The notes under the pieces: model-generated
Told to the model about the DNA's origin: nothing
Databases searched by the model: none
What the model saw: the letters and a program-made list of their open reading frames with translations, nothing else
Source of the DNA: Shewanella insulae
Lineage (GTDB): Bacteria > Pseudomonadota > Gammaproteobacteria > Enterobacterales > Shewanellaceae
Reading direction: 5' to 3'
DNA length: 64,000 bases
NCBI RefSeq assembly: GCF_009831655.1
Contig: NZ_WRPA01000001.1
Location: 248,001 to 312,000 of the forward strand
Shown here: positions 16,334 through 25,373 of the stretch, one piece after another
Layout of the letters: every line of letters begins with the position of its first letter
How positions within the stretch are numbered: position 1 is the first letter of the stretch
Position numbers and translations under genes: made by a program

Positions 16334-16720
16334 GTGTAAGAAAGGGATTTATTGCTGCACTCTTCAAATGCTGATCTCAAAGGAAAAACGACGGCCTTGT
16401 AAATCAGCCTGTTAGAATAGACGGCTTATGCGTGTAACGGCATAATAATCAAGCCGAGTAGCGGCACGATAATAAATGTGAGTAATCTGATCCGCTCAGG
16501 GGACACATGTACAATACTTGTTGGTATCTGCTTTATGCTACTCATGGTATGCACAAAGAGGAGCGTGCTTGATTTAAGTCGCCGATGTCTTAAATAGTGA
16601 TGCTGGCATATGCACCATCTAGGAGGCGAATAGCTTTTGCGCGATCCATTCGAACAATCGAAACAGTCCGCCTGGAAATTCCCTTAAACAAAACTGCTAG
16701 TGTCAGGAGAGTTAGTCAAG
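16334..16720. other. Intergenic interval with only one weak small ORF
   Basis: About 390 bp between the S9 terminator and the GFA gene. It has no strong coding signal, no stem typical of an RNA gene and no attC-like site. The only open frame of note is the 39-codon minus-strand ORF listed separately. A ribosome-binding AGGAGA lies just before the GFA gene at its right end. Confidence 0.6.
16426..16545 (-). CDS. Possible 39-residue single-span membrane protein
   Basis: The minus strand from ATG at 16545 to TAA at 16426 encodes 39 residues: a polar start (MSSIKQIPTS), VSPERIR, then one hydrophobic span LLTFIIVPLLGLIIMPL ending in HA. The shape suits a small inner-membrane protein, but there is no convincing ribosome-binding site upstream and no recognised family. 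It may be chance. Confidence 0.25.
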   Translation of the reverse strand: MSSIKQIPTSIVHVSPERIRLLTFIIVPLLGLIIMPLHA

Positions 16721-17149
16721 ATGAAAGGTAAATGTCTGTGTGGAGATGTCGAGTTTTACATAAGCGGACCTCTTCCTCATTTCTATCAGTGTCATTGCTC
16801 TTTATGTAGAAAGTTGTCTGCTTCCTCGTCAGATACAGCCACATTTCTTAATAGAGAGCAATTTACATGGATTAAAGGTGAGTCCATTGTTAATTCATAC
16901 ATCACTGAAACCGGTTATCGTTCCGATTTCTGTAGCAAGTGTGGCAGCACAGTCCCTCACCTGATGAGTAATAAAAAACAGTATTGGATTCCTGCTGGAT
17001 TACTCGATGATGCTAAAGATAGCCGTGTCGTTGCGCACCTTTTTGTTGAGTCTAAAGCCAATTGGGACAATATCGGTGACAGCGGAACACAATTTGAAGA
17101 GATGCCCGATATGGAAACCCTGAATAACGTATTGCAGAGATCAAATTGA
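16721..17149 (+). CDS. GFA (CENP-V/Gfa) domain zinc protein
   Basis: The product from ATG 16721 has 142 residues; AGGAGA about ten bases upstream favours it over the GTG at 16700. The GFA fold (glutathione-dependent formaldehyde-activating family) binds zinc through Cys pairs, here CLCGDV near residue 5, CHCSLCRK near residue 27 and FCSKCGS near residue 73. The central pattern and the conserved C-terminal DSG fit the family. Few members have proven activity, so the substrate is unknown. The local DNA is AT-richer than the neighbouring peptidase gene and the region to 18300 is full of unassigned genes, so this may be accessory DNA, but no mobile-element ends are visible. Confidence 0.88.
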   Translation: MKGKCLCGDVEFYISGPLPHFYQCHCSLCRKLSASSSDTATFLNREQFTWIKGESIVNSYITETGYRSDFCSKCGSTVPHLMSNKKQYWIPAGLLDDAKDSRVVAHLFVESKANWDNIGDSGTQFEEMPDMETLNNVLQRSN

Positions 17150-17241
17150 CGGTCACTATCGGCGCGTAATTCTTCAGGAAGGCCCTGTTAAATTGAGAGC
17201 GTCATCTCCGTCAGCGGAACCTCTGATAAAGTCTGAAAAAT

Positions 17242-17868
17242 CTATGTCGCTCTCCAAAGTGGTCGATCGAGATATGCGGCCAACTGTTTAGCGCTCGCTT
17301 CGATTTCTAACTCGCTGCCGTGATCCATCACATTGGCTCGCTCACCATTGCGAAAGACCAGATTAAGCTCATAGCTGAGATAAGATCGATTGTTAGAACG
17401 TATAGACTCTCTGATGAGCTGCAACGCATGGATGTCGCTGAGTCGTCCCTGGCGACTGGCATCACCTCTTTTCGAGCCATTGTAGCTTTTGCCGCAAAAA
17501 TAGGTACCTGAGGCTTTATCGAAGGTTATGTGCTTCTTGCTGGACAGCATCAAGAGGCTAACCCCGATGAATAGGGCGCCGAGAATCGCCATGGCGATGC
17601 CACCACCAGATTCACCTTCGATGAACAGGGTGGGACTGGCGATGAAAAATATCCCTAAACCGGGTAGCAAAAACATCGAATATAGAATGAGGGCCGTCAC
17701 GGAGTGTTTAATGACAATTCGGCCTTTGGTCTCGACCATATCTTGTGTCTTAAAGTTTGCGCCGCCAGATTTCAACGGATCCCAGCAAGTTTTCTCGGCA
17801 ACAGGGTCATCCGTGTCAGCTAATTTCAATTCGAATTTATTGACTCTTATGTCCTTAATGGCGCTCAT
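17242..17868 (-). CDS. Hypothetical membrane protein, two transmembrane segments
   Basis: The product has 208 residues and I do not recognise the family. A polar N-terminal region (about residues 1-52) is followed by two hydrophobic helices, about 55-78 (ALILYSMFLLPGLGIFFIA) and 88-108 (GGIAMAILGALFIGVSLLML). The C-terminal soluble part, about residues 112-208, resembles a PH-like beta domain with ITFDKASGTYFCG, IHALQLIRES and a C-terminal amphipathic helix (ASAKQLAAYLDRPL). It may be a sensor or scaffold at the inner membrane. It is followed upstream by the small lipoprotein gene in the same orientation, with about 90 bp between them. Confidence 0.7.
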   Translation of the reverse strand: MSAIKDIRVNKFELKLADTDDPVAEKTCWDPLKSGGANFKTQDMVETKGRIVIKHSVTALILYSMFLLPGLGIFFIASPTLFIEGESGGGIAMAILGALFIGVSLLMLSSKKHITFDKASGTYFCGKSYNGSKRGDASRQGRLSDIHALQLIRESIRSNNRSYLSYELNLVFRNGERANVMDHGSELEIEASAKQLAAYLDRPLWRAT

Positions 17869-17955
17869 GGGCGTTTCCTTCTATGACAATACTCCTTAAG
17901 TGGAGAGTGTCTGGCTATGGGAGTATTAGGCTGGAGTCTCGATTGACGGCATCAG

Positions 17956-18279
17956 TTATGACTTGTTATCTGCCGTGCTCGCTATCTGTATATACATCGC
18001 CTGTGGGGCGCTCTCAAATGTGGCTGAGACGACCTCCCTGGCGATTGATTCTAGGTGAGCAACGCTCTGATCGCGTACATCATCTGCGCTAAACACAAGC
18101 GTTACCTGTGAGAGATCGCCATTGTAGATCTCGAAACCAACTTGCGCGTCCCAGCCGTATTTTTCCTTAACAAGGTTTTGTGCCTTTTGTTGCTTATTCA
18201 ACATATCTTTTAAGCCGTTTGCGGCATCACAAGCAACAAGCATCACACTCATAATGAGTAAGCAAAGGATCCTTTTCAT
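17956..18279 (-). CDS. Small hypothetical lipoprotein
   Basis: The chosen start is the ATG ending at 18279, with AGGGA seven bases upstream; the frame extends eight codons further to 18303 without a ribosome-binding site. The 107-residue product begins MKRILCLLIMSVM and has the lipobox LVAC (Cys20), so it should be anchored to a membrane in the envelope. The mature part is short, with an amphipathic helix (NGLKDMLNKQQKAQNLVKE) followed by a mixed region with FSADDVRDQ. I do not recognise the family. It may be cotranscribed with the membrane protein downstream. Confidence 0.72.
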   Translation of the reverse strand: MKRILCLLIMSVMLVACDAANGLKDMLNKQQKAQNLVKEKYGWDAQVGFEIYNGDLSQVTLVFSADDVRDQSVAHLESIAREVVSATFESAPQAMYIQIASTADNKS

Positions 18280-18575
18280 GTAGCATTCCCTATCATCTAT
18301 CACCTCCTAAGAAGTGCGTACCTTGCTCGGCGCACCTAGCCAGCTTTGTTAGCAATTTTTAGAGGGGATAATTCATTTTTACAATAACTTAGCACCGTCT
18401 TTGGCTGGTTGCCAATAGGTTGACTTGGGTAGAAGATGGCAGATTTGCCGAGCGAGACTGCAGGTGGGGTGCTCGCTGTGAATTTGAGCTCGAGATTTGA
18501 TGCCGCTCGGCGCCCAATTTCCTCTTACTTATATCTAAAGGGAATTCAGGCGCTGTAGCCTAGATACTGTAATGC

Positions 18576-19241
18576 TTAGTGCCCCGGCATGCCGTCGTTG
18601 ATGCGATACCAAGAGGTGAGGCTGTATCTGTCGTGGTGCGACAGGGAGACCTCGTGAGGGAAGCGTTCGCTCAAGAAGATCACCATGGTGCCGAACCTTG
18701 GCTCGACCACCTGGAAAGGCTCTATCTCGTCGCCTTCATACATGAGTAGCTCTCCTCCGTGGCCCGGTTGCCAGTCTGGATTGAGATAGAGGATACTGGT
18801 GAGTTTGCGGTTGGTCTGACCACGAAAGGCATCTAGGTGGCGTTTGTAGAAGGCCCCGGGAGCATAATAGGCCAGCATGGCTTCCTGATCGAACAGACCC
18901 AGATAGAGGTAGCGATTGACGGCGAGGCGCAGCCGCTCAGACCAGGCAAAATAGGCCTGGGTAAAGTCCATCGTCTCGTTGAGCCAGCAGATCTTGTCCC
19001 GGCGAATCGATTCTATGACCTGTTGGTCTTGCTGGCGGCCGATGGCCGCGGCCTTAAAGTCCTCCTGCCTAAGACCCGTTATCCCGTTTAGCAGTGCCTG
19101 CAACATGGGCTGTGGAAAGAGATCATGTAGCACAACATAGCCTTGGGTTGCGAGTTGGTCGCAGACGTTGGCAAGCTGGGTATCAAAGTTTTCTAAATGA
19201 AAGTGATTTAAATCAAAGTCTAATTCTAAGTGCGCGGTCAA
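18576..19241 (-). CDS. 2-oxoglutarate/Fe(II) oxygenase superfamily protein
   Basis: The product has 221 residues. The double-stranded beta-helix iron site is visible as HLDAF (H and D around residues 135-137) and a distal FPHEV histidine, with the 2-oxoglutarate-binding Arg in DRYSLTSWYR just downstream. TSILYLNPDWQPGHGGELLMY is the characteristic core strand pair of the P4H/PKHD-like group. Such enzymes hydroxylate proteins or small molecules; the substrate here is unknown. The start follows directly from MTAHLELDFDLNHF and the gene appears single. The interval 18304-18575 to its left shows no further gene. Confidence 0.88.
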   Translation of the reverse strand: MTAHLELDFDLNHFHLENFDTQLANVCDQLATQGYVVLHDLFPQPMLQALLNGITGLRQEDFKAAAIGRQQDQQVIESIRRDKICWLNETMDFTQAYFAWSERLRLAVNRYLYLGLFDQEAMLAYYAPGAFYKRHLDAFRGQTNRKLTSILYLNPDWQPGHGGELLMYEGDEIEPFQVVEPRFGTMVIFLSERFPHEVSLSHHDRYSLTSWYRINDGMPGH

Positions 19242-19397
19242 TGGGATAAGACTCCTAACTCGGGGTGAAGCCTTATAGCCTTTTGCTGGCAGCCTGACTA
19301 ACTAATAATTTTTATGGTTAAGGTAAAAAGCTTTTTCATTAAATTATTTGATTTTAAATCAACAGAGTAACTTAGGCTTTGCGAAGGTGAGGTAAAG

Positions 19398-19424
19398 AAA
19401 AAGGTGCTCTTAGAGCACCTTTTT
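19398..19424 (-). terminator. Rho-independent terminator downstream of adhE
   Basis: AAAAAGGTGCTCT TA AGAGCACCTTTTT: a nearly perfect stem flanked by A and T tracts, positioned just past the adhE stop at 19481. Confidence 0.88.
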
Positions 19425-19480
19425 ACTTGTCACTTTACTTGCCAGTTAGGATAACTGGCATCGGCGCGAGTCATCTAAGG

Positions 19481-22099
19481 TTAGACTGCGTCTTGATACT
19501 TCTTACCATAGAAGCTGGCGGTGAGTATCGCCTTAAGCTCTGCGATTAGTGGGTATCTTGGGTTGGCCCCGGTACACTGATCGTCGAAGGCGTCTTCGGC
19601 AAGCTCGTCGAGCTTGGCGAAGAAGTCGGCTTCGTTGACGCCTGCTTCTTGGATAGAAGCCGGAATGCCAATCGTCTTCTTGAGTTCATCGATTTTTTCA
19701 AGCAACGCTTCCACTTTTTCTTCATCGCTGATGCCTTCGCCTGTAGCGCCTTGTAATTTCAGATGTTCAGCTATCTTTGCGTAACGACAAAGGGCCTTGG
19801 GTCGATCGTACTGGCTGAAAGCAGCCTGTTTGGTTGGCAGATCGGTTGCGTTGAATCGGATCACATTGCTGATCAGCAGGGCGTTAGCTAAGCCGTGAGC
19901 CAAGTGGAACTCGGCGCCCAGCTTGTGTGCCATAGAATGACAGATCCCCAGGAAGGCATTGGCGAAGGCGATACCGGCGATGGTGGCACCGTTGTGCACC
20001 TTCTCGCGCGCCACAGGAGCCTTAGCACCCAAGGTGTAGGCGTCTGGCAGATGTTTAACCAGTAGATCCAGCGCCTGTAATGCCTGACCATCGCTGTATT
20101 CGTTAGCCATCACGCTGACATAGGCTTCGAGCGCATGGGTGATGGCGTCGATACCACCGAAGGCGGTGAGAGACTTAGGCATATCCATGACCAGGTTAGG
20201 GTCGACGATCGCCATGTTGGGTGTCAGTTCATAGTCGGCGATGGGGTATTTCATGCCAGTCTGCTCGTCGGTAACCACGGCGAACGGCGTCACCTCTGAA
20301 CCTGTGCCCGAGGTAGTAGGGATCGCTACCATCTTGGCCTTCTTGCCTAATTTGGGGAACTTGTAGATACGCTTACGAATATCCATGAAGCGCAGCGCCA
20401 GGTCGGCAAAATCGACTTCTGGGTGTTCATACATGACCCAGATGATCTTGGCCGCATCCATTGGCGAGCCACCACCGAGGGCGATGATCACGTCGGGCTG
20501 GAAGCTCTTAGCCACGCTGGCACCTTGGTTAACGATGGCGAGGGTTGGGTCGGCCTCTACCTCGTAGAAGACCTCGGTTTCCAGACCCTGAGACTTTAAG
20601 ATCTTGATGGTCTCATCGCAGTAGCCGTTATTAAACAGATACTTGTCTGTCACGATCAGGGCGCGTTTCTTATCGTTTAGCTCTTCGAGTGCGATAGGCA
20701 AGCTGCCGCGGCGGAAATAGATAGAGGAGGGGAGTTTATGCCACAGCATATTTTCGGCTCGCTTAGCGACAGTTTTCTTGTTGATTAGATGGCTAGGACC
20801 AACGTTTTCTGAGATGGAGTTACCGCCCCAAGAGCCACAGCCCAGGGTGAGTGATGGTGCCAACTTGAAGTTGTAGAGATCGCCTATGCCGCCCTGAGAG
20901 GCCGGGGTGTTGATCAGAATACGTGCGGTTTTCATGCGATAACCGAAGGTTCTTACCCTCTCCGTCTGAGTGTCCTGATCGGTATAGAGGCCAGATGTAT
21001 GACCTATGCCGCCCAGTGTCACTAAGGCTTCGGCCTTATTTAGCGCGTCGTCGAAATCACTGGCGCGGTACATGGCCAGTAGCGGAGAAAGTTTCTCGTG
21101 AGCAAAAGCCTCGGCTTCGCTGATCTCAGATGCCTGACCGATAAGCACCTTAGTGCTGGCAGGTACCTTGATGTTGGCCATGGCGGCGATGGTTGCCGCG
21201 CTCTGACCTACGATGTCGGCATTGAGCGCGCCATTTTTAAGGATCACCTTCTGCATCGCCTTGGCTTCTTTGGCCGTGAGGATGTAGCCGCCGTGGCTGG
21301 CGAAGCGCTCTTTGACCGCGTCATAGATGGCATCGACCACGACCACGGCTTGCTCTGACGCGCATACCACGCCGTTATCGAAGGTCTTGGACATCAGGAT
21401 TGAGCTGACCGCACGTTTGATATCGGCGGTCTCGTCGATAACGATTGGGGTGTTACCGGCGCCAACACCAATTGCTGGCTTGCCTGAAGAGTAGGCGGCC
21501 TTCACCATGCCCGGGCCACCTGTGGCCAGGATCAGGTTGATCTTGTCATGGGTCATTAGCTGGTTGGACAGGGCAACGCTAGGCTCATCGATCCAGCCGA
21601 TGATATCTTTCGGCGCGCCGGCTTCAATTGCGGCATCGAGCACCAGTCGGGCGGCGGTCGTCGTCGATACCTTGGCTCTTGGGTGTGGTGAGAAGATGAT
21701 ACCGTTGCGGGTCTTAAGGCTGATCAGCGCCTTGAAGATGGCGGTAGAGGTTGGGTTGGTTGTCGGCACTATGCCGCAGATAAGGCCCACGGGCTCGGCA
21801 ATGGTGATGGTGCCGAAGGTTGGGTCTTCCTCTAAGATGCCACAGGTCTTGTCGTCCTTATATTTGTTATAGATGTATTCGGAGGCGAAGTGGTTCTTGA
21901 TCACCTTGTCTTCCAGCACACCCATGCCGGTTTCGTTGGCTGCCATCTTGGCCAGTGAGATGCGGGCATCGGCCGCGGCCAGGGCGGCGGCGCGGAAGAT
22001 TTTATCCACCTGCTCCTGACTAAAGTTGGCAAACTGTGCCTGGGACTTGGCGACCCGTTCGACCAGTTGGTCGAGTTCCTGTTGGTTGCTAACAGTCAT
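19481..22099 (-). CDS. adhE: Bifunctional acetaldehyde-CoA/alcohol dehydrogenase
   Basis: The product has 872 residues, the usual AdhE size. It reduces acetyl-CoA to acetaldehyde and on to ethanol, regenerating NAD+ under fermentation; in the family it forms long spirosomes. The N-terminal aldehyde dehydrogenase half holds the catalytic Cys in FDNGVVCASEQAV (near residue 245). The C-terminal Fe-dependent alcohol dehydrogenase half has GGGSPMDAAK, TTSGTGSEVTPF and the metal histidines in HSMAHKLGAEFHLAHG. It is a single-gene unit with a terminator after it and an unusual hairpin just ahead of the start (22121-22146). Confidence 0.97.
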   Translation of the reverse strand: MTVSNQQELDQLVERVAKSQAQFANFSQEQVDKIFRAAALAAADARISLAKMAANETGMGVLEDKVIKNHFASEYIYNKYKDDKTCGILEEDPTFGTITIAEPVGLICGIVPTTNPTSTAIFKALISLKTRNGIIFSPHPRAKVSTTTAARLVLDAAIEAGAPKDIIGWIDEPSVALSNQLMTHDKINLILATGGPGMVKAAYSSGKPAIGVGAGNTPIVIDETADIKRAVSSILMSKTFDNGVVCASEQAVVVVDAIYDAVKERFASHGGYILTAKEAKAMQKVILKNGALNADIVGQSAATIAAMANIKVPASTKVLIGQASEISEAEAFAHEKLSPLLAMYRASDFDDALNKAEALVTLGGIGHTSGLYTDQDTQTERVRTFGYRMKTARILINTPASQGGIGDLYNFKLAPSLTLGCGSWGGNSISENVGPSHLINKKTVAKRAENMLWHKLPSSIYFRRGSLPIALEELNDKKRALIVTDKYLFNNGYCDETIKILKSQGLETEVFYEVEADPTLAIVNQGASVAKSFQPDVIIALGGGSPMDAAKIIWVMYEHPEVDFADLALRFMDIRKRIYKFPKLGKKAKMVAIPTTSGTGSEVTPFAVVTDEQTGMKYPIADYELTPNMAIVDPNLVMDMPKSLTAFGGIDAITHALEAYVSVMANEYSDGQALQALDLLVKHLPDAYTLGAKAPVAREKVHNGATIAGIAFANAFLGICHSMAHKLGAEFHLAHGLANALLISNVIRFNATDLPTKQAAFSQYDRPKALCRYAKIAEHLKLQGATGEGISDEEKVEALLEKIDELKKTIGIPASIQEAGVNEADFFAKLDELAEDAFDDQCTGANPRYPLIAELKAILTASFYGKKYQDAV

Positions 22100-22120
22100 A
22101 ATATGATCCTTGGAAAAAAA

Positions 22121-22146
22121 TTTAGCGAAAATCGGTTTTGGCTAAA
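22121..22146 (-). promoter_or_regulatory. Inverted repeat in the adhE leader
   Basis: TTTAGCGAAAA and TTTTGGCTAAA (11-bp arms, one mismatch) are separated by four bases and end 22 bp before the adhE start. It may be an operator or a leader hairpin affecting translation. The rest of the gap 22100-22436 (about 330 bp) holds promoters by position, but I see no other gene. Confidence 0.5.
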
Positions 22147-22436
22147 TTCTCTTGTTGGCCAAATTTGCTTTATGAAGGAAAATTACACTTTGAGCGGCTT
22201 GATAACCGTGATCTTCGCCGCAAAACCGCTTGTTAATGTAATAAAATAACATTGTGAGCGCAATGTGACGGTTTTCACAGCAGTAATTTTAGTCCTGTAA
22301 AAATAGAATATTTAAGTCAAAGTTGTGAAATGTGATAGAAAATCTCGTTTTTCCAGGCGAGGGCAATACTGTACAGTATGCGTTTTTCAACCATACTGCT
22401 TTTTAACCGACTAAAACGTCACTTGAGGAGATGACA

Positions 22437-23072
22437 TTGGATTTAACACTCTATGTTAAATTTTTTCTTGGTTTGGTAGCGATAATCAACCCCATAGGTT
22501 TGCTGCCCGTGTTTGTGAGTCTGACCAGTCACCAGACGGAAGCGGAGCGTAACCATACGGGTAAGGTCGCTAACTTTGCCGTGGTAGTGATCCTGCTGGT
22601 GACCATCATCGCCGGTCAGCATATCCTCAACATGTTTAGTATCTCGCTGTCGGCCTTCAGAATAGCGGGTGGTACCCTGATCGCCATCATCGCCATGTCT
22701 ATGCTGCAAGGTAAGCTGGGTGAAGTGAAGCGTAACCAGGAAGAAGACCGGGAGGCCTCGGGCATGGAGTCGGTTGCCGTGGTGCCTTTGGCCTTGCCTC
22801 TGATGGCAGGCCCTGGTGCGATTAGCTCGGTGATCGTCTCGGCGGCGCAGCATAACACCTTTAGTGACCTCATCGGCATGTCGATCACTGTTGTGCTCTT
22901 CGGCCTCACCAGCTTCACCCTGTTTCGAATGGCGCCGGTGATCTTTAAACTCTTGGGTAAGACGGGCATTAACGTGATCACCCGTCTCATGGGTCTGTTG
23001 ATGCTCTCTATCGGTATCGAGGTGATGGCGGCCGGCTTCAAGGGCTTATTTCCCAGCCTGATAGGCAGTTAA
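22437..23072 (+). CDS. MarC family integral membrane protein
   Basis: The frame also has an ATG at 22431, but GAGGAG ends directly at that ATG; TTG at 22437 has the correct spacing, giving MDLTLYVKFFLG, a usual MarC/YchE-like start, and 211 residues. Six hydrophobic helices are visible, with the family's NPIGLLPVF near residue 19 and PLALPLMAGPGAIS in the middle, two pseudo-symmetric halves. The family was once linked to multiple antibiotic resistance, but its transport substrate is unknown. A terminator follows at 23087. It is divergent from adhE. Confidence 0.92.
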   Translation: MDLTLYVKFFLGLVAIINPIGLLPVFVSLTSHQTEAERNHTGKVANFAVVVILLVTIIAGQHILNMFSISLSAFRIAGGTLIAIIAMSMLQGKLGEVKRNQEEDREASGMESVAVVPLALPLMAGPGAISSVIVSAAQHNTFSDLIGMSITVVLFGLTSFTLFRMAPVIFKLLGKTGINVITRLMGLLMLSIGIEVMAAGFKGLFPSLIGS

Positions 23073-23086
23073 GGATCTCTAGATAA

Positions 23087-23114
23087 GAAAAACGCGCCTG
23101 TGGCGCGTTTTTTT
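23087..23114. terminator. Terminator after marC, usable in both directions
   Basis: AAAAACGCGCC TGT GGCGCGTTTTTTT; it lies between convergent marC and dgt. Confidence 0.87.
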
Positions 23115-23131
23115 ATGTCTGACTTATGTCG

Positions 23132-24457
23132 TCATTGTAGGTCGATCAGGGAGCCCGCCTTGGCGCTAAACAGGTGTTGGTGTAGGCGGGCGGCAAACTC
23201 GTCCGTCATTCCCGAGATATAGTCGGCGATCACCCGGTTGCAGTTGCCTTGCTGCCGGGCCATCTGCTGCCAGCGCTCCTGGGTATTGAGGGGTAACAGG
23301 CGCTCTGGATCCGAGGCGAAGGCCTCGAACAGTTCCATCACGATCTGCTGGCCCTTGTACTCTAGCATCTGGATTTCCGGCTTGCGGATCACCCGCTTGT
23401 AGACGAATTGCTTGAGTACATGGAGTGCCTCGGCGAAGGGGCCTTCCAGCCGAGCGTTGTACCTTAGTAGTGGCTCGCTAAAATTTGGATTCTCATCGAT
23501 TAAGATGGCGGTGACGAAACCATTAACCAGGGTACCTATGGCATCTTTCCGCAGGTGATTCTCCAGTGCGAAAAGCTTATCGCCTATGGCGGAAAACTCC
23601 TTGGCAATCCAGTCATCCTGGCTGTCTGCCAGTACATTGGCCACGTCCTGTTGCCACATGGCCTGGGTGACGATCCCCATGACGATGGCATCTTCGAGAT
23701 CGTGAATGGCGTAAGCGGTATCGTCCGCCAGCTCCATGATGGAGCAGTCTAGCGACTTGTGGCGGGTGCGTCTGTGTTGATCCCTTGCCACTGACTCTGC
23801 CGAGACGAATAGTTCTCTGTCGTTAATCGATAGCGGCTCAAGCACCCAGTCGAGCACTGACTTGTCCTCATCGAAGATCCCTTTAACTGGCCGCCACTGG
23901 CTGGGCTTGAGCTGGCGATAGCTATCGACGTCCGGCCTTGGCTGGGACTGATACAGTTCGGCATGGCTCGCAGGATACTTGAGGATCCCTAATAATGTGC
24001 GCCGGGTGAGGTTCATGCCAAAGTGTTGGGTATAGGGCTCGAGCGCCGTGAGGATCCTGAAGGTTTGCCCGTTTCCCTCGAAGCCACCGTCGCCGCGCAT
24101 CATATAATTGAGTGCTATCTCGCCGCCGTGGCCGAAGGGTGGGTGGCCGATATCATGGGCCAGGCAGAGAGACTCTATCAGGCTCATGGAGTCGAGCAGG
24201 TGATGCAGGTCTGGGTATTTCTGCTTGAGCTGGGCGCAGATCCCTGTGCCTATCTGGGATACCTCTAGCGAATGGGTGAGGCGGGTGCGGTAGAAGTCGT
24301 TCATGCCGACCCCTAACACCTGAGTCTTGGCCTGTAGGCGCCTGAAGGCAGCCGAGTGCAGAATGCGGGCTCTATCGCGTTGATAGGGGCTACGGTGGTC
24401 GTTGCGCCTGAGTTTCTCTTCGCCCAAGCGTCTTTCATGCCAGATGGCAGATGTCAT
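23132..24457 (-). CDS. dgt: Deoxyguanosinetriphosphate triphosphohydrolase-like protein
   Basis: The product has 441 residues. It belongs to the HD-domain dNTPase group that removes triphosphate from deoxynucleotides, influencing dNTP pools; the length matches the Dgt-like type rather than the longer E. coli Dgt. Metal ligands are visible as RLTHSLEV (H near residue 62), the HD pair in [14 protein letters not shown] (near residue 117) and the distal [12 protein letters not shown] (near residue 240). The N terminus with [26 protein letters not shown] is characteristic. It lies next to yfbR (another HD nucleotidase), both on the minus strand, which makes a nucleotide-pool pair. Confidence 0.93.
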   Translation of the reverse strand: MTSAIWHERRLGEEKLRRNDHRSPYQRDRARILHSAAFRRLQAKTQVLGVGMNDFYRTRLTHSLEVSQIGTGICAQLKQKYPDLHHLLDSMSLIESLCLAHDIGHPPFGHGGEIALNYMMRGDGGFEGNGQTFRILTALEPYTQHFGMNLTRRTLLGILKYPASHAELYQSQPRPDVDSYRQLKPSQWRPVKGIFDEDKSVLDWVLEPLSINDRELFVSAESVARDQHRRTRHKSLDCSIMELADDTAYAIHDLEDAIVMGIVTQAMWQQDVANVLADSQDDWIAKEFSAIGDKLFALENHLRKDAIGTLVNGFVTAILIDENPNFSEPLLRYNARLEGPFAEALHVLKQFVYKRVIRKPEIQMLEYKGQQIVMELFEAFASDPERLLPLNTQERWQQMARQQGNCNRVIADYISGMTDEFAARLHQHLFSAKAGSLIDLQ

Positions 24458-24485
24458 ATGCTCTCCTCTTTGGCAGACTTCACTG

Positions 24486-25073
24486 CTATAGCAGGCGATT
24501 GATCTCGTCGAGATTCAGCTCGAAGCTGGGGATAAAGGTATCGATAAAATATTTTACCGCCGGATCGGGATTCTTGCCGAGGGATTCGGTGAGGCGGCGC
24601 TTGGCGGTGTTAAATTCATGGTTCCCAGCCGCTTGCTCTTCGAGACATTTTAGGTAGGCGCATAAAGTGTCGGCGGATTTCACCAGTTGCTTGTACTCTT
24701 CATCGGCCTGATCGCTCAGTAGCAGGTCGCGGTAATCTTCTTGAAACTCCTCGGGCACCATCTCCAGCAGCCTGCGCTCGGCTATCGCCTCTATCTTCTT
24801 GTACTCGGCCTCGATCTCCTTGTTGAAATATTTGACTGGGGTGGGTAGATCGCCGGTAAGGATCTCGCTGGCATCGTGAAAAATCGCCAGGGTGGCGGCG
24901 CGCTCCGGGCTGAGCTGCTTATTGAATTTTTTATTGGCTATGATGGCTAAGGCGTGGGCCACCATGGCGACCTGTAGCGAATGTTCCTGTACGTTTTCCG
25001 GGCGGACGTTGTACATGAGCGGCCAGCGTTGGATCAACTTCATCCTGGCCAGGTGGGCGAACAAATGACTCAT
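24486..25073 (-). CDS. yfbR: 5'-deoxynucleotidase YfbR
   Basis: The product has 195 residues from the ATG at 25073, chosen because AGGGA lies seven bases upstream and [14 protein letters not shown] is the family start; the frame continues 13 codons further to 25112. YfbR dephosphorylates deoxyribonucleoside 5'-monophosphates. HD-type metal ligands are H in [10 protein letters not shown] (near residue 29), the HD in [11 protein letters not shown] (near residue 65) and a distal Asp in [10 protein letters not shown] (near residue 130). It is followed downstream by dgt in the same orientation and preceded by alaA, as in E. coli where yfbQ (alaA) and yfbR are neighbours. Confidence 0.94.
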   Translation of the reverse strand: MSHLFAHLARMKLIQRWPLMYNVRPENVQEHSLQVAMVAHALAIIANKKFNKQLSPERAATLAIFHDASEILTGDLPTPVKYFNKEIEAEYKKIEAIAERRLLEMVPEEFQEDYRDLLLSDQADEEYKQLVKSADTLCAYLKCLEEQAAGNHEFNTAKRRLTESLGKNPDPAVKYFIDTFIPSFELNLDEINRLL

Positions 25074-25373
25074 ACTGCTATCCCTGTTGCTAAGTTGCAT
25101 TAACAGTAACACAGGGCAAGTAAATAGAAACAGTATCTTATACCAATCCTAATAAATACCTGATCATTCTAGCTTGTCAAAACGCTTGATAACTGCGTTA
25201 GGATTTTTAATCCTGGAATTACTAACTCTGGAATAACTACTTATCTAAAATCCTGCCTTGTTCTCAGGTGGTTTTCCTGCGCTTTATCTGCTCACTGACT
25301 CACCTTGTTGGTATTAAAAATAAAAAAGCGATCCTGAGATCGCTTTTCTTTGCTTGTTGACCGTTAAACAGGC
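25074..25373. other. Intergenic gap yfbR-alaA with the alaA terminator
   Basis: Exactly 300 bp between the yfbR start and the alaA stop. Apart from the alaA terminator at 25321-25351 it is AT-rich and shows no coding frame or structured RNA that I can support; the yfbR promoter is presumably here. Confidence 0.6.
25321..25351 (-). terminator. Terminator of alaA
   Basis: AAGCGATC CTGA GATCGCTT stem-loop with flanking A and T tracts, just downstream of the alaA stop. Confidence 0.85.

Noticed and set aside
16334..18300. Second cassette island around the GFA gene
   Set aside because: GFA genes occur in cassettes, but no attC-like site was found on either side.
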